Source: Lachnospiraceae bacterium UBA3401
GTDB lineage: Bacteria; Bacillota; Clostridia; Lachnospirales; Lachnospiraceae
Length of the DNA stretch: 15,509 bases
Assembly (NCBI GenBank): GCA_002358575.1
Contig: DEPD01000187.1
Span: 1 to 15,509, forward strand
Reading direction: 5' to 3'
The position numbers were made by a program, and so were the translations under genes. Shown one piece after another: positions 1 through 6,751 of the stretch. The stretch's first letter is position 1. Each line of letters opens with the position of its first letter. The notes beneath the pieces are model-generated. The model was given only the letters and a program-made list of their open reading frames with translations, searched no databases and was not told the DNA's origin.

Positions 1-102
1 AAAAAACGTAGTCGTAGCGGGCTACAGCGGGGCTTTTTGATATGTGCAATCGGAGAAATAAGCAAGTCAAGATGTATAAATTATTTTTGAACAGTTCCTT
101 AA
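1..102. repeat. Dispersed palindromic repeat R1 (right half, cut by window edge)
   Basis: This is the right half of an imperfect-palindrome element. The core GTAGCGGGCTAC (about 17-28) is followed by a GGGGCTTTTT stretch, then by an arm running to ACAGTTCCTTAA at 91-102. Read on the minus strand, the arm begins TTAAGGAACTGTTCAAAAAT and closely matches the repeat at 1454-1506 (about 38 of 41 positions by eye). It also shares the GTAGC-CCG-CTAC core with the complete element between the two terD genes. The left half would lie before the window. The core plus T-run could act as a weak plus-strand terminator, but no gene is visible upstream to need one. Confidence 0.6.
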
Positions 103-191
103 GGTATTTCTTTAATAGATGTATCAGAAAATATATAAAATATTTTCCTATATTAAAGTCTCTTTATACCTGATGTTATGTATGGAAAATT
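103..191. other. AT-rich spacer with shared dyad TGGAAAATTCCA
   Basis: No gene is seen. The segment is AT-rich, and the perfect dyad TGGAAAATTCCA at 183-194 spans its right end. The same layout (repeat end ACAGTTCCT, then about 80-90 AT-rich bases, then TGGAANATTCCAAGA) recurs at 1496-1608 upstream of the AIM24 gene. I found no convincing -35/-10 pair here. Confidence 0.4.
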
Positions 192-298
192 CCAAGAAAC
201 AGTCTTTAGACCACCTTGCTATGAAAAAGACCTTTATTTTCATAACAACGATTCAGAAATAAACACATCAAGGTGTATCAGTCTGAACAGTTTCCTAG
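192..298. repeat. Dispersed palindromic repeat R2
   Basis: This is a diverged copy of the element family. The left end CCAAGAAACAGTCTTTAGA resembles the AAGGAACAGTCTTAAAATA end of the repeat at 7368. The right arm, read on the minus strand, is TAGGAAACTGTTCAGACTGA followed by a CACCTTGATGTGTTTATTTC segment, which matches the arm of the other copies. The middle has a small hairpin, TATGAAAA / TTTTCATA, at about 220-244. Part of that middle (CCTTTA-TTTCATAACAAC) also recurs at about 11902-11920. R2 abuts R3, sharing a CCTAGGAA junction. Confidence 0.5.
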
Positions 299-428
299 GA
301 ATTGTAGAAAAACAACTAATTCAAATTACGTAGGATATTTCTTCGAGGGTGCATGTCAAAAAACTGACATGTGCAATTAGATAAATAAACAAGTCCATAT
401 GTGTCAGTTATTTTCCTACAGTTCCTTA
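295..428. repeat. Dispersed palindromic repeat R3 (complete)
   Basis: The copy is complete. The left end is CTAGGAATTGTAGAAAAACA. The right end, read on the minus strand, is TAAGGAACTGTAGGAAAATA followed by ACTGACACATATGGACTTG. The two arms are imperfectly complementary around a centre with the hairpin CATGTCA-aaaaac-TGACATG (352-371). The right end stops seven bases before the GGAGGA ribosome binding site of the TerD-domain gene, so the element forms most of that gene's immediate upstream region. Confidence 0.6.
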
Positions 429-445
429 CTACATGGAGGAATAGA

Positions 446-1387
446 ATGATCAATACAGCAACAAAATCCACTGGTGTCATGAACCGCAATTCCATTCTCT
501 CAATAAATGTGCCTGAAAAACAGAGTGTGAAAAACCAAAACAATATTATGACACTTATTAAAAATCCTAGAACAAACAGTGCTTCTGTGACATCTGGTCA
601 GTCACAAGACAAAACACAGCAAACAACATCGTACAACCAACCTCAAAACCGAACACAACAAGTAACACCACGCAACCAATCACAGCAAACAGCACCATAC
701 AACCAACCTCAAAACCGAACACAACAAAGACCACAAACAAGGTCGCCGCGGCAACCGCAAAATATCCAGCCTGCACTAACCGCAGGCCAGCAAAATACAG
801 CAAGCACTCCTGGAACGCCGACCGCAAAACCTGTCCCTATCTTATACAATAAAGTACAAAAAGGTCAGAAAACACTGTTGCCGATATCAGCACTCAATGT
901 TGTCAACGCCTGTTTTGGCTGGAATATCACAGATGAGCGGTGCGATGTTGATGTATCCGCATTCCTTTTGGGTGCAAACGGAAAGGTTATTGGCGATTCC
1001 TGGTTTGTATTTTACGGTCAGACAATCAGTCCTGATCACAGCACAAAATTTATTGAAGGCGGCAGCACTGACAGAGAACTGATTCAGATTGACTTTACAC
1101 ACCTCAATTCGCAGGTGAAAAAAATTGTTTTTGTTCTCACCATCAATGATGCGCTGAAAAACAGGCTTCACTTTGGCATGTTGAAAGACGCTTATATACG
1201 AATTATGGATCAATCAGGCAAAGAACTTGTAAGCTTTCTAATGACAGAGTATTACAATAACGTTATTTCAATGATGATTGGAGAACTTTATCTGCACAAT
1301 GACGCATGGAAATTTAATGCTATTGGAAATGGTGTTGCCAAAGATCTTGCAGGATTATGTGAACTCTATGGGGTCCAAGTACTTTAG
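446..1387 (+). CDS. TerD-domain protein with long Q/N/P/T-rich N-terminal tail
   Basis: This is a 313-aa protein. I chose ATG 446 over an in-frame ATG at 401 because GGAGGA lies 5 bases before it and 401 sits inside a repeat arm without a Shine-Dalgarno. Residues 1-40 are unremarkable. Residues 42-128 are low-complexity, rich in Gln, Asn, Pro and Thr, and probably disordered, with YNQPQNRTQQ occurring twice (63-72 and 85-94). Residues 130-313 are a TerD domain: KGQK at 139-142, CDVDVSAFLLG in place of the usual DFDLDAAAFLLG, HFGMLKDAYIRI, and the C-terminal WKFNAIGNG. TerD domains normally bind Ca2+ through acidic loops. Here the second loop (GDGDDEQI in the other copies) is reduced to GSTDRELI, so Ca2+ binding may be weak or lost. 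There is no signal peptide. The neighbour downstream on the same strand is an AIM24 protein. The tail may be an interaction or clustering module (inference). Confidence 0.85.
   Translation: MINTATKSTGVMNRNSILSINVPEKQSVKNQNNIMTLIKNPRTNSASVTSGQSQDKTQQTTSYNQPQNRTQQVTPRNQSQQTAPYNQPQNRTQQRPQTRSPRQPQNIQPALTAGQQNTASTPGTPTAKPVPILYNKVQKGQKTLLPISALNVVNACFGWNITDERCDVDVSAFLLGANGKVIGDSWFVFYGQTISPDHSTKFIEGGSTDRELIQIDFTHLNSQVKKIVFVLTINDALKNRLHFGMLKDAYIRIMDQSGKELVSFLMTEYYNNVISMMIGELYLHNDAWKFNAIGNGVAKDLAGLCELYGVQVL
615..727 (+). repeat. In-frame 66-bp tandem duplication within the TerD tail
   Basis: Bases 632-661 and 698-727 are identical over 30 bases, and the similarity extends left to 615 and 681 with only a few mismatches. 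The offset is 66 bases (22 codons), so the reading frame is kept. Both copies encode YNQPQNRTQQ. The near identity at DNA level points to a recent duplication or to ongoing slippage or recombination. Confidence 0.85.
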
Positions 1388-1393
1388 CCAATT

Positions 1394-1415
1394 TTCCAAA
1401 ACTATAATTTTGGAA
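1394..1415 (+). terminator. Weak hairpin after the TerD-tail gene
   Basis: TTCCAAAA (1394-1401) and TTTTGGAA (1408-1415) form a perfect 8-bp stem with a 6-base loop, seven bases after the stop codon. No clean T-run follows on the plus strand (GAATATACC), so termination would be partial at best. Confidence 0.3.
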
Positions 1416-1447
1416 GAATATACCTATATACTCAGAATCACTTGTAC

Positions 1448-1476
1448 TTGATGTTAAGGAATTGTTTAAAAATAAT
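1448..1476 (+). promoter_or_regulatory. Possible promoter for the AIM24 gene
   Basis: TTGATG (1448-1453) and AATAAT (1471-1476) are spaced by 17 bases, a fair match to a housekeeping promoter. It lies mostly inside repeat R4 and about 160 bases before the gene, so it is only a candidate. Confidence 0.25.
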
Positions 1477-1506
1477 TTATATATCTTGAACTTGAACAGT
1501 TCCTAA
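1454..1506. repeat. Short dispersed palindromic repeat R4
   Basis: The left end is TTAAGGAATTGTTTAAAAAT, nearly identical to the minus-strand reading of R1. The right end is AACAGTTCCTAA. The internal core seen in the longer copies is absent: after the CTTGAACTTG stretch the sequence goes straight into the right end. It therefore looks like an internal-deletion derivative of the same element. Confidence 0.55.
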
Positions 1507-1593
1507 AGAAAGTTTTTGTGAGACTATTTAAACAAAAAATATACATATCTTAATTGTGTATGTCTAATAAATTTCTATTGCAAAGCAGATGCA

Positions 1594-1605
1594 TGGAAGA
1601 TTCCA
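1594..1605. promoter_or_regulatory. TGGAAGATTCCA dyad upstream of the AIM24 gene
   Basis: This perfect 5-2-5 dyad, TGGAA-GA-TTCCA, lies 33 bases before the AIM24 start codon. A sister dyad, TGGAA-AA-TTCCA, occurs at 183-194, and both are followed by AGA/AGR. It could be an operator for a dimeric regulator; no regulator gene is seen in the window. Confidence 0.3.
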
Positions 1606-1638
1606 AGAGGCTATATCAAATAAAAGGAGTATAAACTT

Positions 1639-2370
1639 ATGCTAATATTTGAAGTAATTAACGAATTGACCTTAAAAGTAACTTGCCGCGGAAATGATGT
1701 ATTATTTACCAAAGCAGGATCCTTTATCTGTGGTGAAAACAGCGGGCAGAAAAATTATAAATTTGAAAAGCTGCTGCTCGGACCACAGCAGAGTGCAGGG
1801 CAGGCATTACTAGGCTCACTCATGCGCCGTGTGACAGGCGAAAATCTTCCTCTTATGAAAGTGATGATGAGTGGCGACAGCATTACTTATTATGCAAATC
1901 ATGCCCAGCACGTGGTTGTGTACCAACTCCAGCAAGGTGAAATTCTCTCCATTGAGTCCGAAAACATCTTAGCTTTTACCCAAGATTGTAAATATGATGT
2001 GCGTTTTATTGGCTGTGGCGTTATCTCTCAAAAAGGGCTTGCCACATCCACCTTGACCGGAGTTGGCCCCAATGCATATGTTGCAATTTTAATCGATGGA
2101 AATCCTATTGTTCTAAGCAATATTCAGACAGGTTCCACGCTCACCGTTGACCCAGATGCTGTGGTTTGCTGGATGGGAAATGGTTACTGTGATCCTGATA
2201 TCAAGATGGATGTCAACTGGAAAACCTTTATCGGTCAAACCTCTGGAGAATCCTACAGCTTTGAGTGGAATGCCAGACAGCCTGTGACAGTTATTATACA
2301 GCCAAATGAACGCGCAAGCGGTATTAGCCTTGGCATGGATGGCGGACGGCTTGGACACAGACCAAATTAA
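1639..2370 (+). CDS. AIM24 family protein
   Basis: This is a 243-aa protein. The start is supported by AAGGAG 9 bases upstream. The pattern matches the AIM24 (formerly DUF124) beta-helix-like family, whose yeast namesake acts in mitochondrial inner-membrane organisation; bacterial members have no firmly known activity. Visible hallmarks are LPLMKVMMSGDSITYYA (about 72-88), where the family has its glycine-rich turn, a run of short beta-type stretches, GPNAYVAIL and the PDAVVCW motif (about 172-178), and a Gly-rich C-terminus. There is no signal peptide or membrane segment. AIM24 proteins often sit beside TerD genes, and here it follows the tailed TerD gene on the same strand and converges on the HAD gene with only 15 bases between the stops. 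Confidence 0.8.
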   Translation: MLIFEVINELTLKVTCRGNDVLFTKAGSFICGENSGQKNYKFEKLLLGPQQSAGQALLGSLMRRVTGENLPLMKVMMSGDSITYYANHAQHVVVYQLQQGEILSIESENILAFTQDCKYDVRFIGCGVISQKGLATSTLTGVGPNAYVAILIDGNPIVLSNIQTGSTLTVDPDAVVCWMGNGYCDPDIKMDVNWKTFIGQTSGESYSFEWNARQPVTVIIQPNERASGISLGMDGGRLGHRPN

Positions 2371-2385
2371 TCAATCGCTGTATAT

Positions 2386-3162
2386 TCAATATCCCACAAG
2401 CGAAAGCACTGTTTCAAGCATAGCTTCCGCATAAATTTTTTCTGCTGGCGGACATATTATTTTTTGAGAAAAAGAATAGCGCTGCGCAAGTTCCGGCGCA
2501 GCGATCCCCCGGTCAGCCGCCTCCAACATAGAAATATCAAATGTGCTGTCTCCCGCCGCAATCACAAAATCAGCACCGATATAATTCCGAAATCTTTCAA
2601 CTGCTGTTCCTTTATTTAGCGCCTTTGGTACTACATACACTTTCACTCCATTATGAAAAATTTCCACAATCTCTGTATTTAACAACCTTTTTAGATCTGC
2701 GACAACAGTCTCTGGTTCCTCGCATTTTGTAAACACAAATAATTCTTTGATAAATCGAAGTTCAAAGGTCCTGCGTATATCCCTATCCAACAACTTCAAC
2801 GCTTTGTGCAGCTCCCCTGTGCTATTCTGAATCCATTTTAATGAATCCTGATACCACTTTTCATCTTCTTTTCCATCAACAAGAAGCACCCCGCCATTGC
2901 AGACAAGGGCATATGAAAATGCTCCTACTCTTAGTTGAATCCGCTGATACTGCTCTATTGTTCTGGTAGTTGTTGGCACAATCAAAACTTGGCGATTATA
3001 TTTTTCTTGTTTAGAAAGCATTTGCAAAAGGCGATAAGTTTCCTGTGTAATAAACGAAATTTCCTTTTCACGGTAAATCTCAACACAACGTTTCTGATTC
3101 CCAATATCATATTTATACGAATAAATTAATGTATTATCCAAGTCTGTATGAAATACAATCAT
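2386..3162 (-). CDS. HAD-superfamily (type IIB-like) phosphatase of the Ter biosynthetic module
   Basis: This is a 258-aa protein from the internal ATG at 3162, chosen because GGGGG lies 5 bases before it and the family normally begins at M-I-V-F. An ATG at 3174 would add four residues without a clear Shine-Dalgarno. All HAD motifs are present: DLDNT (D7, D9, T11), a Thr run, TTT (64-66), as motif II, K184 in NKGT as motif III, and GDSTFD (D205, D209) as motif IV. CNGG before the cap is typical of the type IIB (Cof/sucrose-phosphatase-like) group. It is therefore expected to remove a phosphate from a small metabolite. HAD phosphatases are regular partners in Ter biosynthetic modules; the substrate is unknown. 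It lies past the ATPase terminator hairpin with a 238-base gap rich in dyads. Confidence 0.82.
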   Translation of the reverse strand: MIVFHTDLDNTLIYSYKYDIGNQKRCVEIYREKEISFITQETYRLLQMLSKQEKYNRQVLIVPTTTRTIEQYQRIQLRVGAFSYALVCNGGVLLVDGKEDEKWYQDSLKWIQNSTGELHKALKLLDRDIRRTFELRFIKELFVFTKCEEPETVVADLKRLLNTEIVEIFHNGVKVYVVPKALNKGTAVERFRNYIGADFVIAAGDSTFDISMLEAADRGIAAPELAQRYSFSQKIICPPAEKIYAEAMLETVLSLVGY

Positions 3163-3179
3163 TTTTACCCCCATTCAAT

Positions 3180-3210
3180 CGAGTAGGGAAGTCTCATCTT
3201 CCCCTACTCG
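3180..3210 (-). other. Hairpin in the HAD gene leader
   Basis: CGAGTAGGGAAG (3180-3191) pairs with CTTCCCCTACTCG (3198-3210), apart from one bulged base, around a 6-base loop. In the minus-strand transcript it sits just before the GGGGG-ATG of the HAD gene. It could regulate translation or be a remnant terminator. The adjoining bases 3211-3264 are GC-rich against AT-rich surroundings and hold more short dyads, such as GCAC-GTGC at 3251-3264. Confidence 0.4.
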
Positions 3211-3268
3211 CCGCGCCCCCCATGCGCCGCCTTAGCGTCATATTTCCTCTGCACGGGGCTGTGCATAA

Positions 3269-3302
3269 ATAAAGCAAAGTGAACCATTTCACTTTGCTTT
3301 AT
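3269..3302 (-). terminator. Terminator after the Ca2+ ATPase operon
   Basis: ATAAAGCAAAGTGAA (3269-3283) and its exact complement (3288-3302) form a 15-bp perfect stem with a 4-base loop. It lies about 100 bases after the ATPase stop codon. In the minus direction the stem ends in GCTTTAT and continues TTATGC, a U-rich tail. It is probably the 3' end of the yceG-to-ATPase transcript, with the HAD gene reached by read-through or by its own start. Confidence 0.6.
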
Positions 3303-3400
3303 CAATACTAATATCACAATATCCCTATGTGACGCACATCTAATGAAAAATATTTTCCTAACACGCTCTTAGAGTTTGTTAACAAAAAATAAAATTCCTC

Positions 3401-6061
3401 CTACTTTCTGTTTACAACAAGTTTTCTAACCATATCCACCGGAATCATTGTCACTGCTAACACAATAATAGTAATCCAGCCTTTAATGCCAAATGGTTCA
3501 CAGCTAAACATATTCCCAATCCAAGTAAACACCGTGAATGGTATCAGCGCTGCATTGACAATCAACGCCTGTACAAGGACGATTATCAAAAAGACTTTAA
3601 TAAATCCAGTATTTTGGTCAAGCCCCTTAAAGATGCCAAATCCATCATCTCTAACATTGAAACCGTTGAACAATGCGCTCACAATAAACAGTACAAAATA
3701 GCCTGTCAAATGTTGTTCTTCTGTATCAAACAAATCGACAAAGAACGGTGCCTTAAGATATATAAAGCTGACCACAGTAAGCCACAGACCCATTGTCAAA
3801 ATCTGCGCCATCATTGGTTTGCTTACAATACTTTCATCTCTGCGTCTAGGTTTCTCACGCATATACTTTTCCAGCGCTGGTTCATTGCCAAGCATAATCG
3901 CGCCAAGACTATCCATTACAAGGTTCACAAACAGTAAATGTGTTACCTTTAGCGGTTCATCTACTCCAAAGAATGGTGCAATGGCACTTACCACAACCGC
4001 AGTCACATTGATTACCAGCTGAAACTTGCAAAATTTCAAAATATTATGATAAATGGTACGTCCATACAAAATAGCGTCTTTAATAGACTTAAAGTTATCA
4101 TCTAAGATTACGATCTTACCAGCTTCCTTGGCAGCCTCTGTTCCACTACCCATAGCAAATCCGACATCTGCGCGCTTCAATGCAGGCGAATCATTTACAC
4201 CGTCACCAGTCATACCAACAACAAGATTCATCTCCTGACAAAGCCTTACCATACGCGACTTATCTGTTGGCAGCGCCCGTGCAATCACGCGAATTTTCGG
4301 TATAATTTTCTTTACTTCTTCATCTGACATTTCATTTAACTGTGCGGAAGAAAGCGCCATCTCATCATTGTTCTTTAACAAGCCTGCATCCTTTGCAATC
4401 GCTACGGCAGTCTCAAGCCTGTCTCCAGTTATCATAACAACCTGAATACCGGCATTTTGCACTTCCTTAATAGCATCCCTCGCCTCAGGTCTTACATCAT
4501 CCCGGATACCAACCAAACCGATAATGACAATATCATCATTAATTTTGCTCTCCACAAGCGGACTCTCGGAATAGCCAAACGCAAGCACTCGCATTGCCTT
4601 CGCTGCCAGCTCATCAATCTTTCTGTCAAGAACTGCTTTATCCATAGTGCGGATATTGCCGTCTGCATCCAGATATTTTGTCGCTGCCGCAAGAAGCCGT
4701 TCGGGAGCACCTTTATAAAAGGTCTTTCCTACACTGTCAATCCGCGCCTGGCTAAATTTATTCGTCGAGTTAAATCCTTGTTGTGCGGAAACAACATACT
4801 CAGTATTGGAGAGCAATGTATTAAATGTGTCCTCTCCAATAAACTTCATCAACGCCTGATCCGTAGCGTTGCCGCCAATAACCTTGTGCGACACATCAAA
4901 CATAGATTGTGTATTTTTACCGATTGCAAGGTCAATCAGCCCTTTTACCTTACTGTGCTTACTCAACTGTGGAATGTCAATTGAATTTCCATCTGCACAG
5001 AAGAAATCAACTACTTCCAGCGAACCTTTTGTAATTGTACCTGTCTTATCACTAAAGAGAATATTTAATGAACCTGCTGTCTCAATACCTTCAGCCTTTC
5101 TGACTAGAACATTGTGGTCAAGCATCTTGCTTGTATTCTGCATTAGAACAAGCGAAATCATTAGCGGAAGTCCCTCTGGCACTGCGCAGACAACAATCAC
5201 GACCGCAAGCGATACCGCATCAATCACATTCTTAATAATATCTGGAATCGGCTGTGCAAAATATCCAGAAGCACCCCCATCAAACACTAGAATTGCATGT
5301 GCGAGATAAAAAAGTGCAATCACAACAGCACCAATGTAACCAAAGGTCGAAATCTGCTTGGCAAGCTTGGCAAGCTTTACTTTTAATGGCGAATCGGGTT
5401 CATCTTCCTGCATTTCTTCCGCCATCTTACCCATCATGGTCTTTAAGCCAACTTTTCTGACATCAAGGACGCCTTCCCCGTCAAAAATCACAGCCCCGCG
5501 AAACAGTGAATGCTTGTCCACAAAAGTATCCCCTGTAATATCGTCTGTAAGCTGTACACTCGGATCGGCTGCCGTTTTTTTGCACTCCTCCGCCTCTCCA
5601 TTTAAGGCAGAATTATCTACTTTAAGTGCCCCATCAATCAGAATACCATCCGCCGGCACTTTATCACCCGATTGCAGTAAAACCTTGTCCCCAACAACGA
5701 CATCATCCACTTCAATGACCGTAACAACCCCATTTCTGTAGACCTTACATTTGTCTTTTTCAGTGCTGTCCTTCAACTCGCGATACTTTGTATCACTTGC
5801 CACACCCGTCTTTGCCGAAACAAACGCCACCACCAACACCGCAACAATCGTTCCCAGTGGCTCATAAATTTCTGCATAACCAAAGAAAAACATGACAATC
5901 ATCAGCGCTGCAATCGCCAGAAGAATTTTAATCATCGGGTCCCCAAAAGTCTCCTTAAATTCCTCCCAGAAGGTAGTAGGCTCCGAATCTGGAATCTCAT
6001 TAGATCCGTACTGCCCACGCGACTGCTCGACCTCTTTGTCACTAAGTCCATTAAATTTCAT
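3401..6061 (-). CDS. PMCA-like (P2B-type) Ca2+-transporting P-type ATPase
   Basis: This is an 886-aa full-length P-type ATPase expected to export Ca2+ from the cytoplasm. Seen in order: M1-M2 at about 44-83; an actuator domain whose TGE motif reads NGE (154-156); M3-M4 with VPEGLP (294-299); phosphorylation motif DKTGT (D338); nucleotide-site KGAPE (450-454); MITGDR; TGDGVND (618-624); and M5-M10 at about 677-882. In M5, FQLVINVTAVV keeps an Asn (685) and lacks the SERCA-type Glu. In M6, NLVMD keeps N713 and D717. That is the PMCA pattern of one transported Ca2+. It follows the third terD gene by 25 bases, with AGGAG before its start, so it is co-transcribed. Ca2+ ATPases are known partners of TerD, a Ca2+-binding family. 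No long C-terminal regulatory tail is present. Confidence 0.92.
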   Translation of the reverse strand: MKFNGLSDKEVEQSRGQYGSNEIPDSEPTTFWEEFKETFGDPMIKILLAIAALMIVMFFFGYAEIYEPLGTIVAVLVVAFVSAKTGVASDTKYRELKDSTEKDKCKVYRNGVVTVIEVDDVVVGDKVLLQSGDKVPADGILIDGALKVDNSALNGEAEECKKTAADPSVQLTDDITGDTFVDKHSLFRGAVIFDGEGVLDVRKVGLKTMMGKMAEEMQEDEPDSPLKVKLAKLAKQISTFGYIGAVVIALFYLAHAILVFDGGASGYFAQPIPDIIKNVIDAVSLAVVIVVCAVPEGLPLMISLVLMQNTSKMLDHNVLVRKAEGIETAGSLNILFSDKTGTITKGSLEVVDFFCADGNSIDIPQLSKHSKVKGLIDLAIGKNTQSMFDVSHKVIGGNATDQALMKFIGEDTFNTLLSNTEYVVSAQQGFNSTNKFSQARIDSVGKTFYKGAPERLLAAATKYLDADGNIRTMDKAVLDRKIDELAAKAMRVLAFGYSESPLVESKINDDIVIIGLVGIRDDVRPEARDAIKEVQNAGIQVVMITGDRLETAVAIAKDAGLLKNNDEMALSSAQLNEMSDEEVKKIIPKIRVIARALPTDKSRMVRLCQEMNLVVGMTGDGVNDSPALKRADVGFAMGSGTEAAKEAGKIVILDDNFKSIKDAILYGRTIYHNILKFCKFQLVINVTAVVVSAIAPFFGVDEPLKVTHLLFVNLVMDSLGAIMLGNEPALEKYMREKPRRRDESIVSKPMMAQILTMGLWLTVVSFIYLKAPFFVDLFDTEEQHLTGYFVLFIVSALFNGFNVRDDGFGIFKGLDQNTGFIKVFLIIVLVQALIVNAALIPFTVFTWIGNMFSCEPFGIKGWITIIVLAVTMIPVDMVRKLVVNRK

Positions 6062-6086
6062 TTTTCATTTTCTCCTCATATTATAA

Positions 6087-6677
6087 TTAGATAAATCTGT
6101 TGGCAAGCTCTCCAAGACCTGGATCGGTTGTTCCCTGCCCCATAGCATTAAACTTCCACTCTCCATTATGTCTGTAAATCTCACCAAAAATCATCGCTGT
6201 CATGTTAGAATAGTCATCTGACAAATTATATTTACACAACTCTGTATTGTTTCGCGCATCCACAATGCGAATAAACGCATTCTTAATCATTCCAAAATGC
6301 TGTTTTCTCTGAACTGCCTGATAAATGTTCACAACAACGACAATCTTATCATATATCTGTGGAATAGACGCAAGGTCCACAATAATTTGCTCGTCATCTC
6401 CATCCCCCGCTCCTGTAAGGTTATCTCCCATATGCTGTACTGTGCCCGTTGGGTGCTTGAGGTTTCCAAAATATATAATATCCTCATTTGCGCAAAGTTT
6501 GCCATTTCGCAGCAGAAACGCAGATGCATCGCAGTCAATTGGTTGTGGCTTTGGCGCGAAAAATCCTTTCTTCGTCTGTGGCGCTTCATCCCATCCCAAT
6601 CCAACAACTACCTTGGAAAGACCTGAATTATCCTTGGATAAACTTACCTTCTGTCCCTTTTGTAAACTAATTGACAT
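6087..6677 (-). CDS. Divergent TerD-family protein
   Basis: This is a 196-aa protein. The start at 6677 is preceded by AAGGGAG with 7-base spacing. An ATG two codons earlier has its Shine-Dalgarno too close, and the longer upstream reading runs through the hairpin at 6726-6745. The domain is complete: KGQKVSL at 7-13, VGLGWD at 25-30, CDASAFLL (D48, D50), GDNLTGAGDGDDEQI with D92, D94 and D95, HFGMIKNAFIRIVD, and WKFNAMGQG. Compared with the two upstream TerD proteins it has an insertion, KKGFFAPKPQP (36-46), before the first acidic loop. That loop has lost one acidic residue (IDCD instead of DFDLD). The second Ca2+ loop is intact. It is the third terD in the operon and precedes the ATPase. 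Confidence 0.9.
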   Translation of the reverse strand: MSISLQKGQKVSLSKDNSGLSKVVVGLGWDEAPQTKKGFFAPKPQPIDCDASAFLLRNGKLCANEDIIYFGNLKHPTGTVQHMGDNLTGAGDGDDEQIIVDLASIPQIYDKIVVVVNIYQAVQRKQHFGMIKNAFIRIVDARNNTELCKYNLSDDYSNMTAMIFGEIYRHNGEWKFNAMGQGTTDPGLGELANRFI

Positions 6678-6725
6678 CTCCATTCTCCCTTCTATCACCA
6701 AAACGATACAAAAAAATTTTTTCGC

Positions 6726-6745
6726 GGGGGAAGCACTCTTCCCCC
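6726..6745 (-). terminator. Intercistronic hairpin, possible partial terminator
   Basis: GGGGGAAG (6726-6733) and CTTCCCCC (6738-6745) form a perfect GC-rich 8-bp stem with a 4-base loop. It starts 6 bases after the stop codon of the upstream terD gene. On the minus strand it is followed by GCG, six A and seven T. The delayed T-run suggests leaky termination or an RNA-stability element that lowers expression of the third terD gene and the ATPase. Confidence 0.45.
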
Positions 6746-6751
6746 ACCAAA

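Noticed and set aside
1..428. CRISPR array or tandem repeat array
   Set aside because: The copies differ in length and orientation, are palindromic over their whole length, and lack uniform spacers; no cas genes are present.
401..445. Longer start for the tailed TerD gene at ATG 401
   Set aside because: It lies inside the arm of repeat R3, has no Shine-Dalgarno, and adds 15 residues unlike TerD proteins; ATG 446 has a strong GGAGGA at proper spacing.
3310..3362. Possible eighth copy of the dispersed repeat downstream of the ATPase
   Set aside because: On the minus strand TTAGGAAAATATTTTTCATT resembles a repeat end, but the rest aligns poorly and no complementary arm is seen.
4457..5741. Several plus-strand reading frames opposite the ATPase gene
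   Set aside because: They are antisense shadows of a fully conserved P-type ATPase, without ribosome binding sites or family resemblance.
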